A DNA stretch of 64,000 bases, taken from assembly GCF_022511585.1 (NCBI RefSeq), contig NZ_JAKWBN010000002.1:1-64000 (forward strand). Reading direction: 5' to 3'. Made by a program: the position numbers and the translations under genes. Under the pieces are notes generated by a model. That model searched no databases. It was not told where the DNA came from and was given only the letters and a program-made list of their open reading frames with translations. The DNA is from Shimazuella soli. GTDB lineage: Bacteria; Bacillota; Bacilli; Thermoactinomycetales; Thermoactinomycetaceae. This document shows positions 29,101 through 35,069 of this stretch, piece by piece (within the stretch, counting starts at the first letter, position 1; the number at the start of each line of letters is the position of its first letter).

Positions 29101-29492
29101 ATAAAACAGGTTCAGTAGAACTCGTTGTGTTTCCTAATGTATTTCAACATACGAGAATGCTCCTTCGAGAGAATCAAATGATCGGGGTTTCCGCTACTTT
29201 GCAAGTGTCCAATCAACAGCCAAAGCTTATCGTGAATGACTTGTTTTCATTAGAATCTATGAACAAAGCGAAAAAGCTATATATTCGTATCCCTGAACAA
29301 GCGGAGAAAAAGGTTAAAACCATAAAAAATATTTTAGAAAATCATCCTGGTTTGATATCTGTTTTTTTGTACTATGAACGAACGAAATCAACTTTGGAAC
29401 TCCCTGTCACAGAATTAGGAATATTTCCAACTGATGATTGTTTAAAGGAACTTATACAAATTGTAGGAAAAAATAACGTCAAACTAGTGTAA
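26139..29492 (+). CDS. dnaE: DNA polymerase III alpha subunit DnaE
   Basis: A 1117-residue DnaE-type replicative polymerase. In the Gram-positive two-polymerase system DnaE extends primers on the lagging strand before PolC takes over. The N-terminal PHP domain begins FVHLHVHTEYSLLDGA. The polymerase core has GPGRGSAAGSLVAYLLG and the catalytic aspartates in PDIDIDFDYERRDEVIEY (about residue 397). A helix-hairpin-helix region and a C-terminal OB fold (about 960-1040) follow. GAGAGGAG precedes the ATG. Its place upstream of ytsJ-accDA is the conserved order. Confidence 0.97.
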   Translation: MDRNSFVHLHVHTEYSLLDGASRLVEVIQKAKDLGMESLAITDHGSMYGVIPFYQLCKKNGIKPIIGCEMYLTAGHYQERPKRKDAKNNHLLLIAETNQGYQNLMKLVTEAQLRGFHYRPRIDKQLLRQYSKGLIATSSCLAGEIPRAILQDDLKQAKHLLEEYLDIFGTDHFFLELQNHQLWEQQKVNQVLIEWAKQYGLSLIATNDVHYTNKQDTHTHDCLLCIGTGSKLADENRFRFDTDQVYLKSTEEMAALFPHVPEAIYNTVKLANRCNVHLPLGEILLPAFPVPDSFSPKEYLAALCQKGLTKRYQEPDETIIKRLDYELRVIDQMGFNDYFLIVWDLVRFAWKQGIAVGPGRGSAAGSLVAYLLGITQVDPIRYELLFERFLNPERINLPDIDIDFDYERRDEVIEYARKRFGEDRVAQIITFGTMAPRAAVRDVGRVMGIPYQQVDKLSKYIPGTPGITLEQAIKQEPLLQEEIEHNPTVRQLFQTVAKIEGIPRHPSTHAAGIVIAPSPLTDYVPLQEGSGIGPITQYPMESLEAIGLLKMDLLGLRYLTVIERAKKFIGQQTGKAFQFDDEMNDSATYALLSSGETSGIFQLESAGMRNVLKKLKPSNFEDIVAVNALYRPGPIEQIPRFIRAKYGQEKTHIPHPILTEILQNTYGIIVYQEQIMQIASTLAGFTLGEADILRRAVGKKKKELLHEQRIAFVEGCVKQGYSRDLGNEVYDLIVRFADYGFNRSHAVAYAVLAYQTAYLKANYPVDFLTALLTTTIGNQNKMVEYLEEVKKMGIPVFPPNVETSEENFTISDKGIFFGLGAIKNVGTLAIRSILQAREQGPFRDLFDLCGRINLRVCNSRVLESLIKVGALDGLPGNRKQKLAVLEDAMEANRDTGNQLPLFQEFPYEIEYPDLAPYTLMEQLEMERELIGFYLSGHPLEAYPQSAFTAHQLSNLSDHTKVELALLITSVKLVQTKKGDTMAFVEAGDKTGSVELVVFPNVFQHTRMLLRENQMIGVSATLQVSNQQPKLIVNDLFSLESMNKAKKLYIRIPEQAEKKVKTIKNILENHPGLISVFLYYERTKSTLELPVTELGIFPTDDCLKELIQIVGKNNVKLV

Positions 29493-29531
29493 ACTGCAAG
29501 AATTCGATGTTTTTATAAATTGTAAATATTG

Positions 29532-29540
29532 TGATATAAT
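29532..29540 (+). promoter_or_regulatory. Extended -10 promoter for the first Cys/Ser-repeat gene
   Basis: TGATATAAT (29532-29540) combines an extended -10 TG with a perfect TATAAT, about 50 bases before the ATG. The -35 region is weak (TTTATA). Confidence 0.5.
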
Positions 29541-29567
29541 AGAGTATATATACATTCACACCGGTTT

Positions 29568-29582
29568 ACCCTTTGAAAGGGT
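29568..29582 (+). promoter_or_regulatory. Dyad over the ribosome-binding site of the first Cys/Ser-repeat gene
   Basis: ACCCTTTGAAAGGGT is a 7+1+7 palindrome whose right arm is the ribosome-binding site. The second gene has a near-identical element at 29989-30002. It could bind a protein as DNA or RNA and control translation of both genes. Confidence 0.4.
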
Positions 29583-29592
29583 GGTTATTTCT

Positions 29593-29877
29593 ATGATTAC
29601 ATCTTTGATTGTGTCTTTTTTTGTGCTAGGTGTGTTAATGTTCACTTCTATTATTTGTATAAGTAACATGTGCAACGGAAAAAAGAGAAGAAGATCATCA
29701 CATAAAAATAAACGTCGTCACTCTTCTTGGTACCATTCCTGTAGTGGCGGTAGCTCGTGCAGTAGTAGTTCTTGTGGAAGTAATTCCTGTAGCAGTAGTT
29801 CATGCAGTAGTGGTTCGTGCAGTAGTAGTTCCTGTAGCAGCGGTGGTGGAAGTTCATGTGGTTCGTCATCTTCATAA
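29593..29877 (+). CDS. Single-pass membrane protein with Cys-x4 serine-rich repeats (copy 1)
   Basis: A 94-residue protein in three parts: an N-terminal membrane helix (LIVSFFVLGVLMFTSIICIS), a short strongly basic stretch (KKRRRSSHKNKRRHSS) and a tail of almost only Ser, Cys and Gly. In the tail Cys recurs every fifth residue (C-SSSS-C-GSNS-C-SSSS). ATG 29593 is eight bases after AAAGGGTGG. The positive-inside rule would put the basic and Cys-rich part in the cytoplasm, unless the N-terminus is an uncleaved signal anchor in the other orientation. No family was recognised; the tail is not a zinc-finger pattern. Confidence 0.7.
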   Translation: MITSLIVSFFVLGVLMFTSIICISNMCNGKKRRRSSHKNKRRHSSWYHSCSGGSSCSSSSCGSNSCSSSSCSSGSCSSSSCSSGGGSSCGSSSS

Positions 29878-29896
29878 GAAGACGAACCAGTTTTTT
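29860..29896 (+). terminator. Terminator of the first Cys/Ser-repeat gene
   Basis: GGTTCGTC (29860-29867) pairs with GACGAACC (29881-29888), followed by AGTTTTTT. The left arm is inside the coding sequence, so the 3' end of the gene doubles as terminator. Confidence 0.8.
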
Positions 29897-29988
29897 CTCT
29901 TGTGCTTAAAAACGTTAATGTTTCGATGGGGAATCAACTTATTATTACCAAATATTCATTTATCATGAAATATGCGTAAATCATGTAT

Positions 29989-30002
29989 ACCCTTGGAAGG
30001 GT
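29989..30002 (+). promoter_or_regulatory. Dyad upstream of the second Cys/Ser-repeat gene
   Basis: ACCCTTGGAAGGGT has 6-base arms around GG and lies 12 bases before the ATG, next to GGTGAG. It matches the element at 29568-29582 in sequence and position. Confidence 0.4.
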
Positions 30003-30014
30003 TGGTGAGTCTTC

Positions 30015-30488
30015 ATGATTTTTATCATTACGCTTATCATTTTGGTTTTGTTAATTTCCACTTCAAGCGTTTGTGTAGCAGATCTTTGCCAAGAAGGGGG
30101 AAATAAGAGGAAAGACTGGAGTAATGATAGTTATGATACTTGGACTGGTTCAGGCGGGGGTGGCTCCTCCTATAATTCCAATCATTCATCCTCTCATCAT
30201 TTGAACCATTCTTATGATGATAGTTCTAGTAGCAATTCAAGTGATAGTAATTCCTGTACTAGCAGTTCATGCAGTAGTAATTCCTGTAGTAGTAATTCCT
30301 GTAGTAGTAATTCCTGTAGTAGTAATTCATGCAGTAGTAATTCAAGCAGTAGTAGTTCATGCAGTAGTAACTCAAGTAGTTGCAGTTCAAGTAGTAGCTC
30401 TTGTAGCAGTAGTTCAAGTAGTAACAGTTCGAGTAGTAGTTCCTGTAGCAGTTCCAGTGGAAGCTCATGTAGTTCGTCAACCTTTTAG
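30015..30488 (+). CDS. Single-pass membrane protein with Cys-x4 serine-rich repeats (copy 2)
   Basis: A 157-residue paralogue of the preceding gene. The N-terminal hydrophobic helix IFIITLIILVLLISTSSVCVA corresponds to that of copy 1. A Gly/Ser/His-rich linker follows, then a Ser/Asn/Cys tail in which SSNSC repeats with Cys at every fifth residue before grading into pure Ser/Cys. The coding DNA is built of near-identical 15-base units, so the tail probably expands and contracts by slippage. The gene has its own terminator. Function is unknown; the tail could be a modification substrate, a disulfide-linked surface layer or a metal sink. Confidence 0.7.
   Translation: MIFIITLIILVLLISTSSVCVADLCQEGGNKRKDWSNDSYDTWTGSGGGGSSYNSNHSSSHHLNHSYDDSSSSNSSDSNSCTSSSCSSNSCSSNSCSSNSCSSNSCSSNSSSSSSCSSNSSSCSSSSSSCSSSSSSNSSSSSSCSSSSGSSCSSSTF
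30251..30470 (+). repeat. 15-base tandem repeats coding SSNSC
   Basis: Consecutive units of the form AGTAGTAATTCCTGT occur with few changes from about 30270, giving way to degenerate AGT/TGT-rich units towards 30470. The periodicity creates the Cys-every-fifth pattern of the encoded protein. Confidence 0.8.
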
Positions 30489-30549
30489 GGATAATGAGTT
30501 ATTACAGGAATAGGAAGGGAATTCAATGGATGGTTGAAAAAGTGACTAT

Positions 30550-30579
30550 GGTTCGGGTTAATCCCGAACCAATCTTTTT
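30550..30579 (+). terminator. Terminator of the second Cys/Ser-repeat gene
   Basis: GGTTCGGG (30550-30557) pairs with CCCGAACC (30563-30570) around a 5-base loop and is followed by AATCTTTTT. Confidence 0.85.
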
Positions 30580-30644
30580 AATGTGTAAAAAAATAAGGAT
30601 AAAAAAGCTTATTTTTTTGTGGAAAAGATATGATACAAAGCAAG

Positions 30645-30675
30645 TTGTCTCTTCTATATTCCTTTTTGTTATAAT
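30645..30675 (+). promoter_or_regulatory. Promoter candidate for ytsJ-accD-accA
   Basis: TTGTCT (30645-30650) and TATAAT (30670-30675) are separated by 19 bases, longer than ideal, about 77 bases before the ytsJ ATG. A GCTGCTGAAGCAGC stem-loop follows in the leader near 30720. Confidence 0.4.
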
Positions 30676-30752
30676 GTTTGGTATTATGAGTCGGAGTTTG
30701 CCACCCAGTGGACAAGTAAAGCTGCTGAAGCAGCAAGCCTAAAGGAGCGAAA

Positions 30753-31997
30753 ATGGTGACAAGTATTCGAGAGAAATCATTACAATTACATCAAGAGAAG
30801 CAAGGGAAATTAGAGGTTCTGTCGAAAGTTCCAGTAAAAAATGCACATGATTTGAGCTTGGCTTATTCACCAGGTGTTGCAGAACCATGTAAAGAAATTC
30901 ATCAGCATCGAGAAAAAGTATATGACTATACGATGAAAGGGAACCTAGTAGGAGTAGTATCGGACGGTACAGCAGTCTTAGGACTAGGTAATATCGGCCC
31001 GCATGCTGCAATGCCTGTAATGGAAGGAAAAGCAGTGCTTTTCAAGGCTTTTGCAGGTGTGGATGCTTTTCCCATTTGTATTGATACGACTGATGTAGAT
31101 AAAATTGTAGAGACGGTCAAAATTCTCGAGCCTACATTTGGCGGCATTAATTTAGAAGACATCGCTGCCCCTGCTTGTTTTGAAATAGAAAAGCGGTTAA
31201 AAGCAGAATTGAAAATCCCTGTGTTTCATGATGACCAACATGGGACTGCAATTGTAACGGTAGCAGGTTTAATCAATGCACTCAAAGTAGTTGATAAAGA
31301 GATGGGTGAAATTCGGGTTGTAATCAATGGTGCAGGCGCAGCTGGAATTTCTATCGTGAAATTATTAATTCATTTGGGTGTAACAGATGTCATCCTTTGT
31401 GATAGTAAAGGTGCTATTTATGAAGGTCGCTCCAATGGTATGAACTCGATCAAAGAGGATATCGCGAAAATAACGAATCGTGGTCTGATTCAAGGTGATT
31501 TGCAGACCGCAATCAAAGATGCAGATGTCTTTATCGGTGTGTCAGTTGCAGGTGCAGTGACTTCAGATATGGTAAAATCAATGAATCGGGATCCGATTAT
31601 CTTCGCAATGGCAAACCCTGACCCAGAGATCATGCCGGGTGAGGCTGTTGCTGCTGGTGCCAAAGTAGTTGGAACGGGCAGATCTGATTTTCCAAACCAA
31701 GTTAACAATGTACTCGCTTTTCCAGGCATTTTTCGAGGAGCTCTTGATGTCCGGGCAACACAAATAAATGAGGAAATGAAAGTGGCAGCAGCTTATGCGA
31801 TTGCGAATCTGATTCCTGACTATGAACTCCGTCCTGATTATGTGATTCCAGCACCTTTTGATGCAAGAGTTGCTCCCCAGGTAGCACGAGATGTAGCGGC
31901 AGCAGCTATTCAAACAGGTGTGGCTTTGATCCAAGCAAATCCTGACGATATATTGGAAAAAACGATACAATTAACAAATGCTGCTATCCAAAGCTAA
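30753..31997 (+). CDS. ytsJ: NADP-dependent malic enzyme
   Basis: Converts malate to pyruvate and CO2 and generates NADPH, which would supply the fatty-acid synthesis started by the downstream acetyl-CoA carboxylase genes. The 414 residues match B. subtilis YtsJ (410). The N-terminal malic domain has LSLAYSPGVAEPCKEI and FHDDQHGTAIVT. The NAD(P) Rossmann domain has VVINGAGAAGISIVKLL. AAAGGAG precedes the ATG. It precedes accD by 43 bases and is likely in one operon with accDA. Confidence 0.95.
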   Translation: MVTSIREKSLQLHQEKQGKLEVLSKVPVKNAHDLSLAYSPGVAEPCKEIHQHREKVYDYTMKGNLVGVVSDGTAVLGLGNIGPHAAMPVMEGKAVLFKAFAGVDAFPICIDTTDVDKIVETVKILEPTFGGINLEDIAAPACFEIEKRLKAELKIPVFHDDQHGTAIVTVAGLINALKVVDKEMGEIRVVINGAGAAGISIVKLLIHLGVTDVILCDSKGAIYEGRSNGMNSIKEDIAKITNRGLIQGDLQTAIKDADVFIGVSVAGAVTSDMVKSMNRDPIIFAMANPDPEIMPGEAVAAGAKVVGTGRSDFPNQVNNVLAFPGIFRGALDVRATQINEEMKVAAAYAIANLIPDYELRPDYVIPAPFDARVAPQVARDVAAAAIQTGVALIQANPDDILEKTIQLTNAAIQS

Positions 31998-32040
31998 CAA
32001 ATTACACTTTAATCTCTTAGGGAAAAAGAGGTGAGATTCA

Positions 32041-32886
32041 TTGTCATTGAAGGATTTATTCCGTAAACAAAGAAAGTATGCCACGATCCCTTCGGAACAA
32101 GCCAAGAAAGAGATTCCGGAAGGAATTATGGAAAAATGCCCAAAATGTGGAACGATATTTATTGCCAAAGAGTTAGAGAAAAATCTAAAAGTATGTCATT
32201 CTTGTGGATATCATTTTTCACTCAGTGCTCCAGAACGGATTGCTTCTCTCATTGACGAAGAACATTTCTTTCCATTCGATGAGGATCTGCGATCTGTAGA
32301 TCCTTTGGAGTTTCCAGGTTACGTAGAAAAGATCGAACAAGATATCAAGAAAACGAATATGAACGAAGCGATCGTAACTGGTGAGGGAACAATCGGAGGA
32401 TATCCGGTTATCCTTGGAGTGATGGATTCTCGGTTTCGTATGGGGAGCATGGGCTCTGTTGTTGGGGAGAAAATAACGAGAGCGGCGGAACGGGCAGTGA
32501 AGAAGAAATATCCATTTATTCTTTTCTCGGCTTCTGGTGGTGCGCGTATGCAAGAAGGAGCTCTTTCCTTGATGCAAATGGCAAAAACGACTGCTGCATT
32601 AGAGAGAATGAATCGGGAAAAAGTATTATTTATTTCTGTTCTAACCAACCCCACTACTGGTGGAGTTTCCGCTAGTTTTTCTTCATTAGGAGATATTAAT
32701 ATTGCTGAACCAGGTGCGCTGATCGGTTTTGCAGGAAGACGCGTTATTGAACAAACGGTTCGGCAAAAATTGCCAGATGATTTTCAAACTGCTGAGTTTC
32801 TATTAAAGAGAGGACAATTGGATCAAGTTGTACCTCGCTTAGAGCTTCGTGATACTCTGATAAAAATTTTAGCATTTCATGCGTAG
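32041..32886 (+). CDS. accD: Acetyl-CoA carboxylase carboxyltransferase subunit beta
   Basis: Beta half of the carboxyltransferase that moves CO2 from biotin to acetyl-CoA in the first step of fatty-acid synthesis. The 281-residue protein carries the zinc ribbon C33-x2-C36-x15-C52-x2-C55, followed by the crotonase-fold domain with [12 protein letters not shown] and [11 protein letters not shown]. The TTG start is six bases after GAGGTGA. accA follows 12 bases later, so the two subunits are made together. Confidence 0.96.
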   Translation: MSLKDLFRKQRKYATIPSEQAKKEIPEGIMEKCPKCGTIFIAKELEKNLKVCHSCGYHFSLSAPERIASLIDEEHFFPFDEDLRSVDPLEFPGYVEKIEQDIKKTNMNEAIVTGEGTIGGYPVILGVMDSRFRMGSMGSVVGEKITRAAERAVKKKYPFILFSASGGARMQEGALSLMQMAKTTAALERMNREKVLFISVLTNPTTGGVSASFSSLGDINIAEPGALIGFAGRRVIEQTVRQKLPDDFQTAEFLLKRGQLDQVVPRLELRDTLIKILAFHA

Positions 32887-32898
32887 GGAGGGGAGAGT

Positions 32899-33873
32899 TT
32901 GAGTAATCCACTGTCCTTTGAAAAACCGATCGTAGAACTCAGAAATAAAATAGAAGAACTGCGTGCCTTTACAAGTGAGAAGTCAATCGATCTCAGTGAA
33001 GAGATAGAAACACTGGAAAAAAAGGCAGAAAGACTGGAAAAAGAAATTTACGGCAATCTGACAACCTGGCAAAAAGTACAAATCGCTAGACATGCTAGTC
33101 GTCCTACTACTTTGCACTATATTCATACCATTTTCACTGATTTTTTAGAGTTACATGGGGATCGTCTTTATGGCGATGATTCAGCTATTGTCGGCGGAAT
33201 TGCCAAGTTAAATGGGTTACCTGTCACTGTTATTGGACATGAGAGAGGGACAGATACCAAAGATAAGATCAGTCGTAATTTCGGTCTGCCTCATCCTGAA
33301 GGTTACCGCAAGGCACTGCGTCTCATGGAGCAAGCGAATAAGTTTGGACGTCCGATCATCACTTTCATCGATACACAAGGTGCCCATCCTGGTATGGAGG
33401 CAGAAGAGAGAGGACAGAGCGAAGCAATCGCTAGAAACCTTAGAGAAATGGCAGGATTCTCCGTGCCGATTATTTGTGTTATCACAGGTGAAGGTGGTAG
33501 TGGTGGGGCACTTGGTATCGGAGTTGGTAATAAATTGTTGATGTTAGAACATGCTTATTACTCTGTTATTTCTCCAGAAGGTGCAGCAACCATTCTTTGG
33601 CGGGATGCGTCCAAGGCTCAAGAAGCATCAGAGGCTTTGAAAATCACTTCTGACCACTTGCTTAAACTGGGTATTATCGATGAGATCATCGCAGAACCAA
33701 AAGGCGGTGCACATAAAGATCCGAATGAGCAGACCATTTTGATCAAACAAGCACTGCTCAAATACTTAGAACCATTGCTGGCAATGAGTGGAGAAGAGTT
33801 AATAGAAGATCGATATAAGAAATTCGCCCGGATTGGTGAGTTCTCTTCCGCTGTGTTAGAAGGAAAAGCATAA
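32899..33873 (+). CDS. accA: Acetyl-CoA carboxylase carboxyltransferase subunit alpha
   Basis: Alpha partner of AccD. The 324-residue protein begins at TTG after GGGAGGGGAGAG. An N-terminal helical segment (about residues 5-55) with heptad-like character precedes the crotonase-fold core. Diagnostic stretches are [36 protein letters not shown] and [15 protein letters not shown]. It ends the ytsJ-accD-accA unit and is followed by a terminator. Confidence 0.96.
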   Translation: MSNPLSFEKPIVELRNKIEELRAFTSEKSIDLSEEIETLEKKAERLEKEIYGNLTTWQKVQIARHASRPTTLHYIHTIFTDFLELHGDRLYGDDSAIVGGIAKLNGLPVTVIGHERGTDTKDKISRNFGLPHPEGYRKALRLMEQANKFGRPIITFIDTQGAHPGMEAEERGQSEAIARNLREMAGFSVPIICVITGEGGSGGALGIGVGNKLLMLEHAYYSVISPEGAATILWRDASKAQEASEALKITSDHLLKLGIIDEIIAEPKGGAHKDPNEQTILIKQALLKYLEPLLAMSGEELIEDRYKKFARIGEFSSAVLEGKA

Positions 33874-33876
33874 GGA

Positions 33877-33908
33877 CTGTAGACATATTGTCTACGGTTT
33901 TTCTTTTG
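33877..33908 (+). terminator. Terminator after accA
   Basis: CTGTAGACA (33877-33885) pairs with TGTCTACGG (33889-33897) with one G-U pair, followed by TTTTTCTTTT, four bases after the stop codon. Confidence 0.8.
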
Positions 33909-34027
33909 ACTTGAAGAGGATTTTGCAAGGAATGAGTATCATTTGGAAAAAATAAGTATATGACAATTGGTTTTGCTGTTTTTCTGAAAATGATATCTGA
34001 TTTATCCTCAGAAAAGGAGAAAATTAT

Positions 34028-34573
34028 ATGGATTACAAGAAATCTGCTTTAGTACTGATTGATTTACAAAAAGGTATTGTTCCAATAGCATCAAATGGAG
34101 ATGAAATCGTTCGTAATGCAAAGCGGCTAGTTGATCGCTTTCATGAAAGAGAAGGTTTAGTATTCTTTGTTCGGGTTGCTTTTCATGATGGACAAGATGC
34201 ATTAAAACCAGAGTTAGATCAAAAAATGCCTGCTGCGAAACGTTCGGAAGATTGGGCAGAATTAGTACCGCAACTAGAGATATCTGCCCATGATTTTATT
34301 ATTACCAAAAGACAATGGGGAGCATTTTTTGGTACTGAACTAGACTTGCAGCTGCGCCGTCGTGGAATAGACACGATAGTGCTTGGTGGAATCTCTACGA
34401 ACATTGGAGTAGAGACAACAACAAGAGAGGCTTTTCAATTAGGTTATAACCAAATATTTATTACCGATGCGATGGCAGCAGCGAGTAAGGAAGAACATGA
34501 GGCTACTTGCAAATACATTTTTCCTAAGATCGGAAAGTTGAGGGTGACAAAACAGTTTTTGTCCGAGTTTTAA
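34028..34573 (+). CDS. Isochorismatase-fold hydrolase lacking the catalytic cysteine
   Basis: A 181-residue protein of the isochorismatase/nicotinamidase superfamily. Asp12 (VLIDLQ) and Lys94 (IITKRQWGAF) of the usual triad are present. The position of the nucleophilic Cys is Gly127 (GGISTNIGVETT). Cysteine-less members include true isochorismatases such as PhzD, so a thiol-dependent amidase role is unlikely. AAAAGGAG precedes the ATG. It stands between accA and the ABC-F leader, where B. subtilis has neither gene. Confidence 0.85.
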   Translation: MDYKKSALVLIDLQKGIVPIASNGDEIVRNAKRLVDRFHEREGLVFFVRVAFHDGQDALKPELDQKMPAAKRSEDWAELVPQLEISAHDFIITKRQWGAFFGTELDLQLRRRGIDTIVLGGISTNIGVETTTREAFQLGYNQIFITDAMAAASKEEHEATCKYIFPKIGKLRVTKQFLSEF

Positions 34574-34695
34574 GCTGCTGAAGTAGACAGTTTTTAATAA
34601 TATTTTAGTATAGAGGATTCGTATGTTACTATATAAACAGGCCGATCAGGGCGGGCAGAGGATAATAATGATCAATAAATATAAATGTTAACAGA

Positions 34696-34724
34696 TTGCT
34701 TAAAACGTAAACCTATATTACAAT
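34696..34724 (+). promoter_or_regulatory. Promoter candidate for the ABC-F leader transcript
   Basis: TTGCTT (34696-34701) and TACAAT (34719-34724) are spaced by exactly 17 bases. Initiation near 34731 would give a leader of roughly 340 bases before the ABC-F start codon. Confidence 0.45.
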
Positions 34725-34783
34725 CTTGTTTAGGCAGGTGCTTAACATGTTGTATATTAAATATGGAAAACTTACAAGAAAAC

Positions 34784-34863
34784 TTAGCTCCGTACAAATG
34801 TATACGATGAAGCGTTGTGCGGAGCCTAATATGGGAGCAGTATGATAACTCCCTTATTCATCG
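34784..34863 (+). ncRNA. Structured leader element with possible pseudoknot
   Basis: An 11-base-pair stem (34787-34797 with 34815-34825, one G-U pair), extendable by three pairs after a bulged base, closes a 17-base loop. CGATGAA in the loop (34805-34811) is fully complementary to TTCATCG at 34857-34863, beyond a second small hairpin GGGAG/CTCCC (34833-34837 with 34849-34853). The pairing would make a pseudoknot. A further AGCATAG/CTATGCT hairpin follows at 34881-34898. I do not recognise it as a known riboswitch class. Confidence 0.5.
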
Positions 34864-34950
34864 GCTGAATAGTTCAAAAAAGCATAGAAACCTATGCTTA
34901 TTTCATGTTGACTATTTTGCTGGTGATGATAGATAAAAGGGCCGAGGGCA

Positions 34951-34980
34951 ATGCGGTTGTCTTTGGTCCTTTGTGTGTAG
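34951..34980 (+). CDS. Leader peptide MRLSLVLCV of the ABC-F gene
   Basis: A nine-codon frame ending in TAG, with AAAAGGGCCGAGGG upstream. The 3' half of the frame overlaps an antiterminator arm, described under the attenuator. Short leader ORFs of this sort in ABC-F resistance genes report antibiotic-stalled ribosomes, which is the proposed role here. Confidence 0.55.
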   Translation: MRLSLVLCV

Positions 34981-34998
34981 TTTTATTAAGACGTACAC

Positions 34999-35047
34999 AA
35001 AGCAGAGGACTAGTGTCGTGGACACTGCTACCGCTGCTTTTTTATTT
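34999..35047 (+). terminator. Transcription attenuator upstream of the ABC-F gene
   Basis: AAAGCAG (34999-35005) pairs with CTGCTTT (35034-35040) around an inner AGTGTC/GACACT stem, followed by TTTATTTTT: an intrinsic terminator only about 25 bases before the ABC-F start. A competing fold pairs GTCC and TTTGTGT inside the leader ORF (34966-34976) with ACACAAA and GGAC (34995-35010), which consumes the left terminator arm. The two folds are mutually exclusive, as expected for ribosome-mediated attenuation. Confidence 0.7.
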
Positions 35048-35069
35048 TTGAAAAAAGGATGTAACCATC

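Noticed and set aside
30214-30513. Val/Ala-rich frame overlapping the second Cys/Ser-repeat gene
   Set aside because: Out-of-frame reading of the 15-base repeats; low complexity and no start site.
34574-35069. T-box or other standard riboswitch before the ABC-F gene
   Set aside because: No T-box consensus (AGGGTGGNACCGCG) or other familiar aptamer core; the leader-ORF attenuator explains the terminator.
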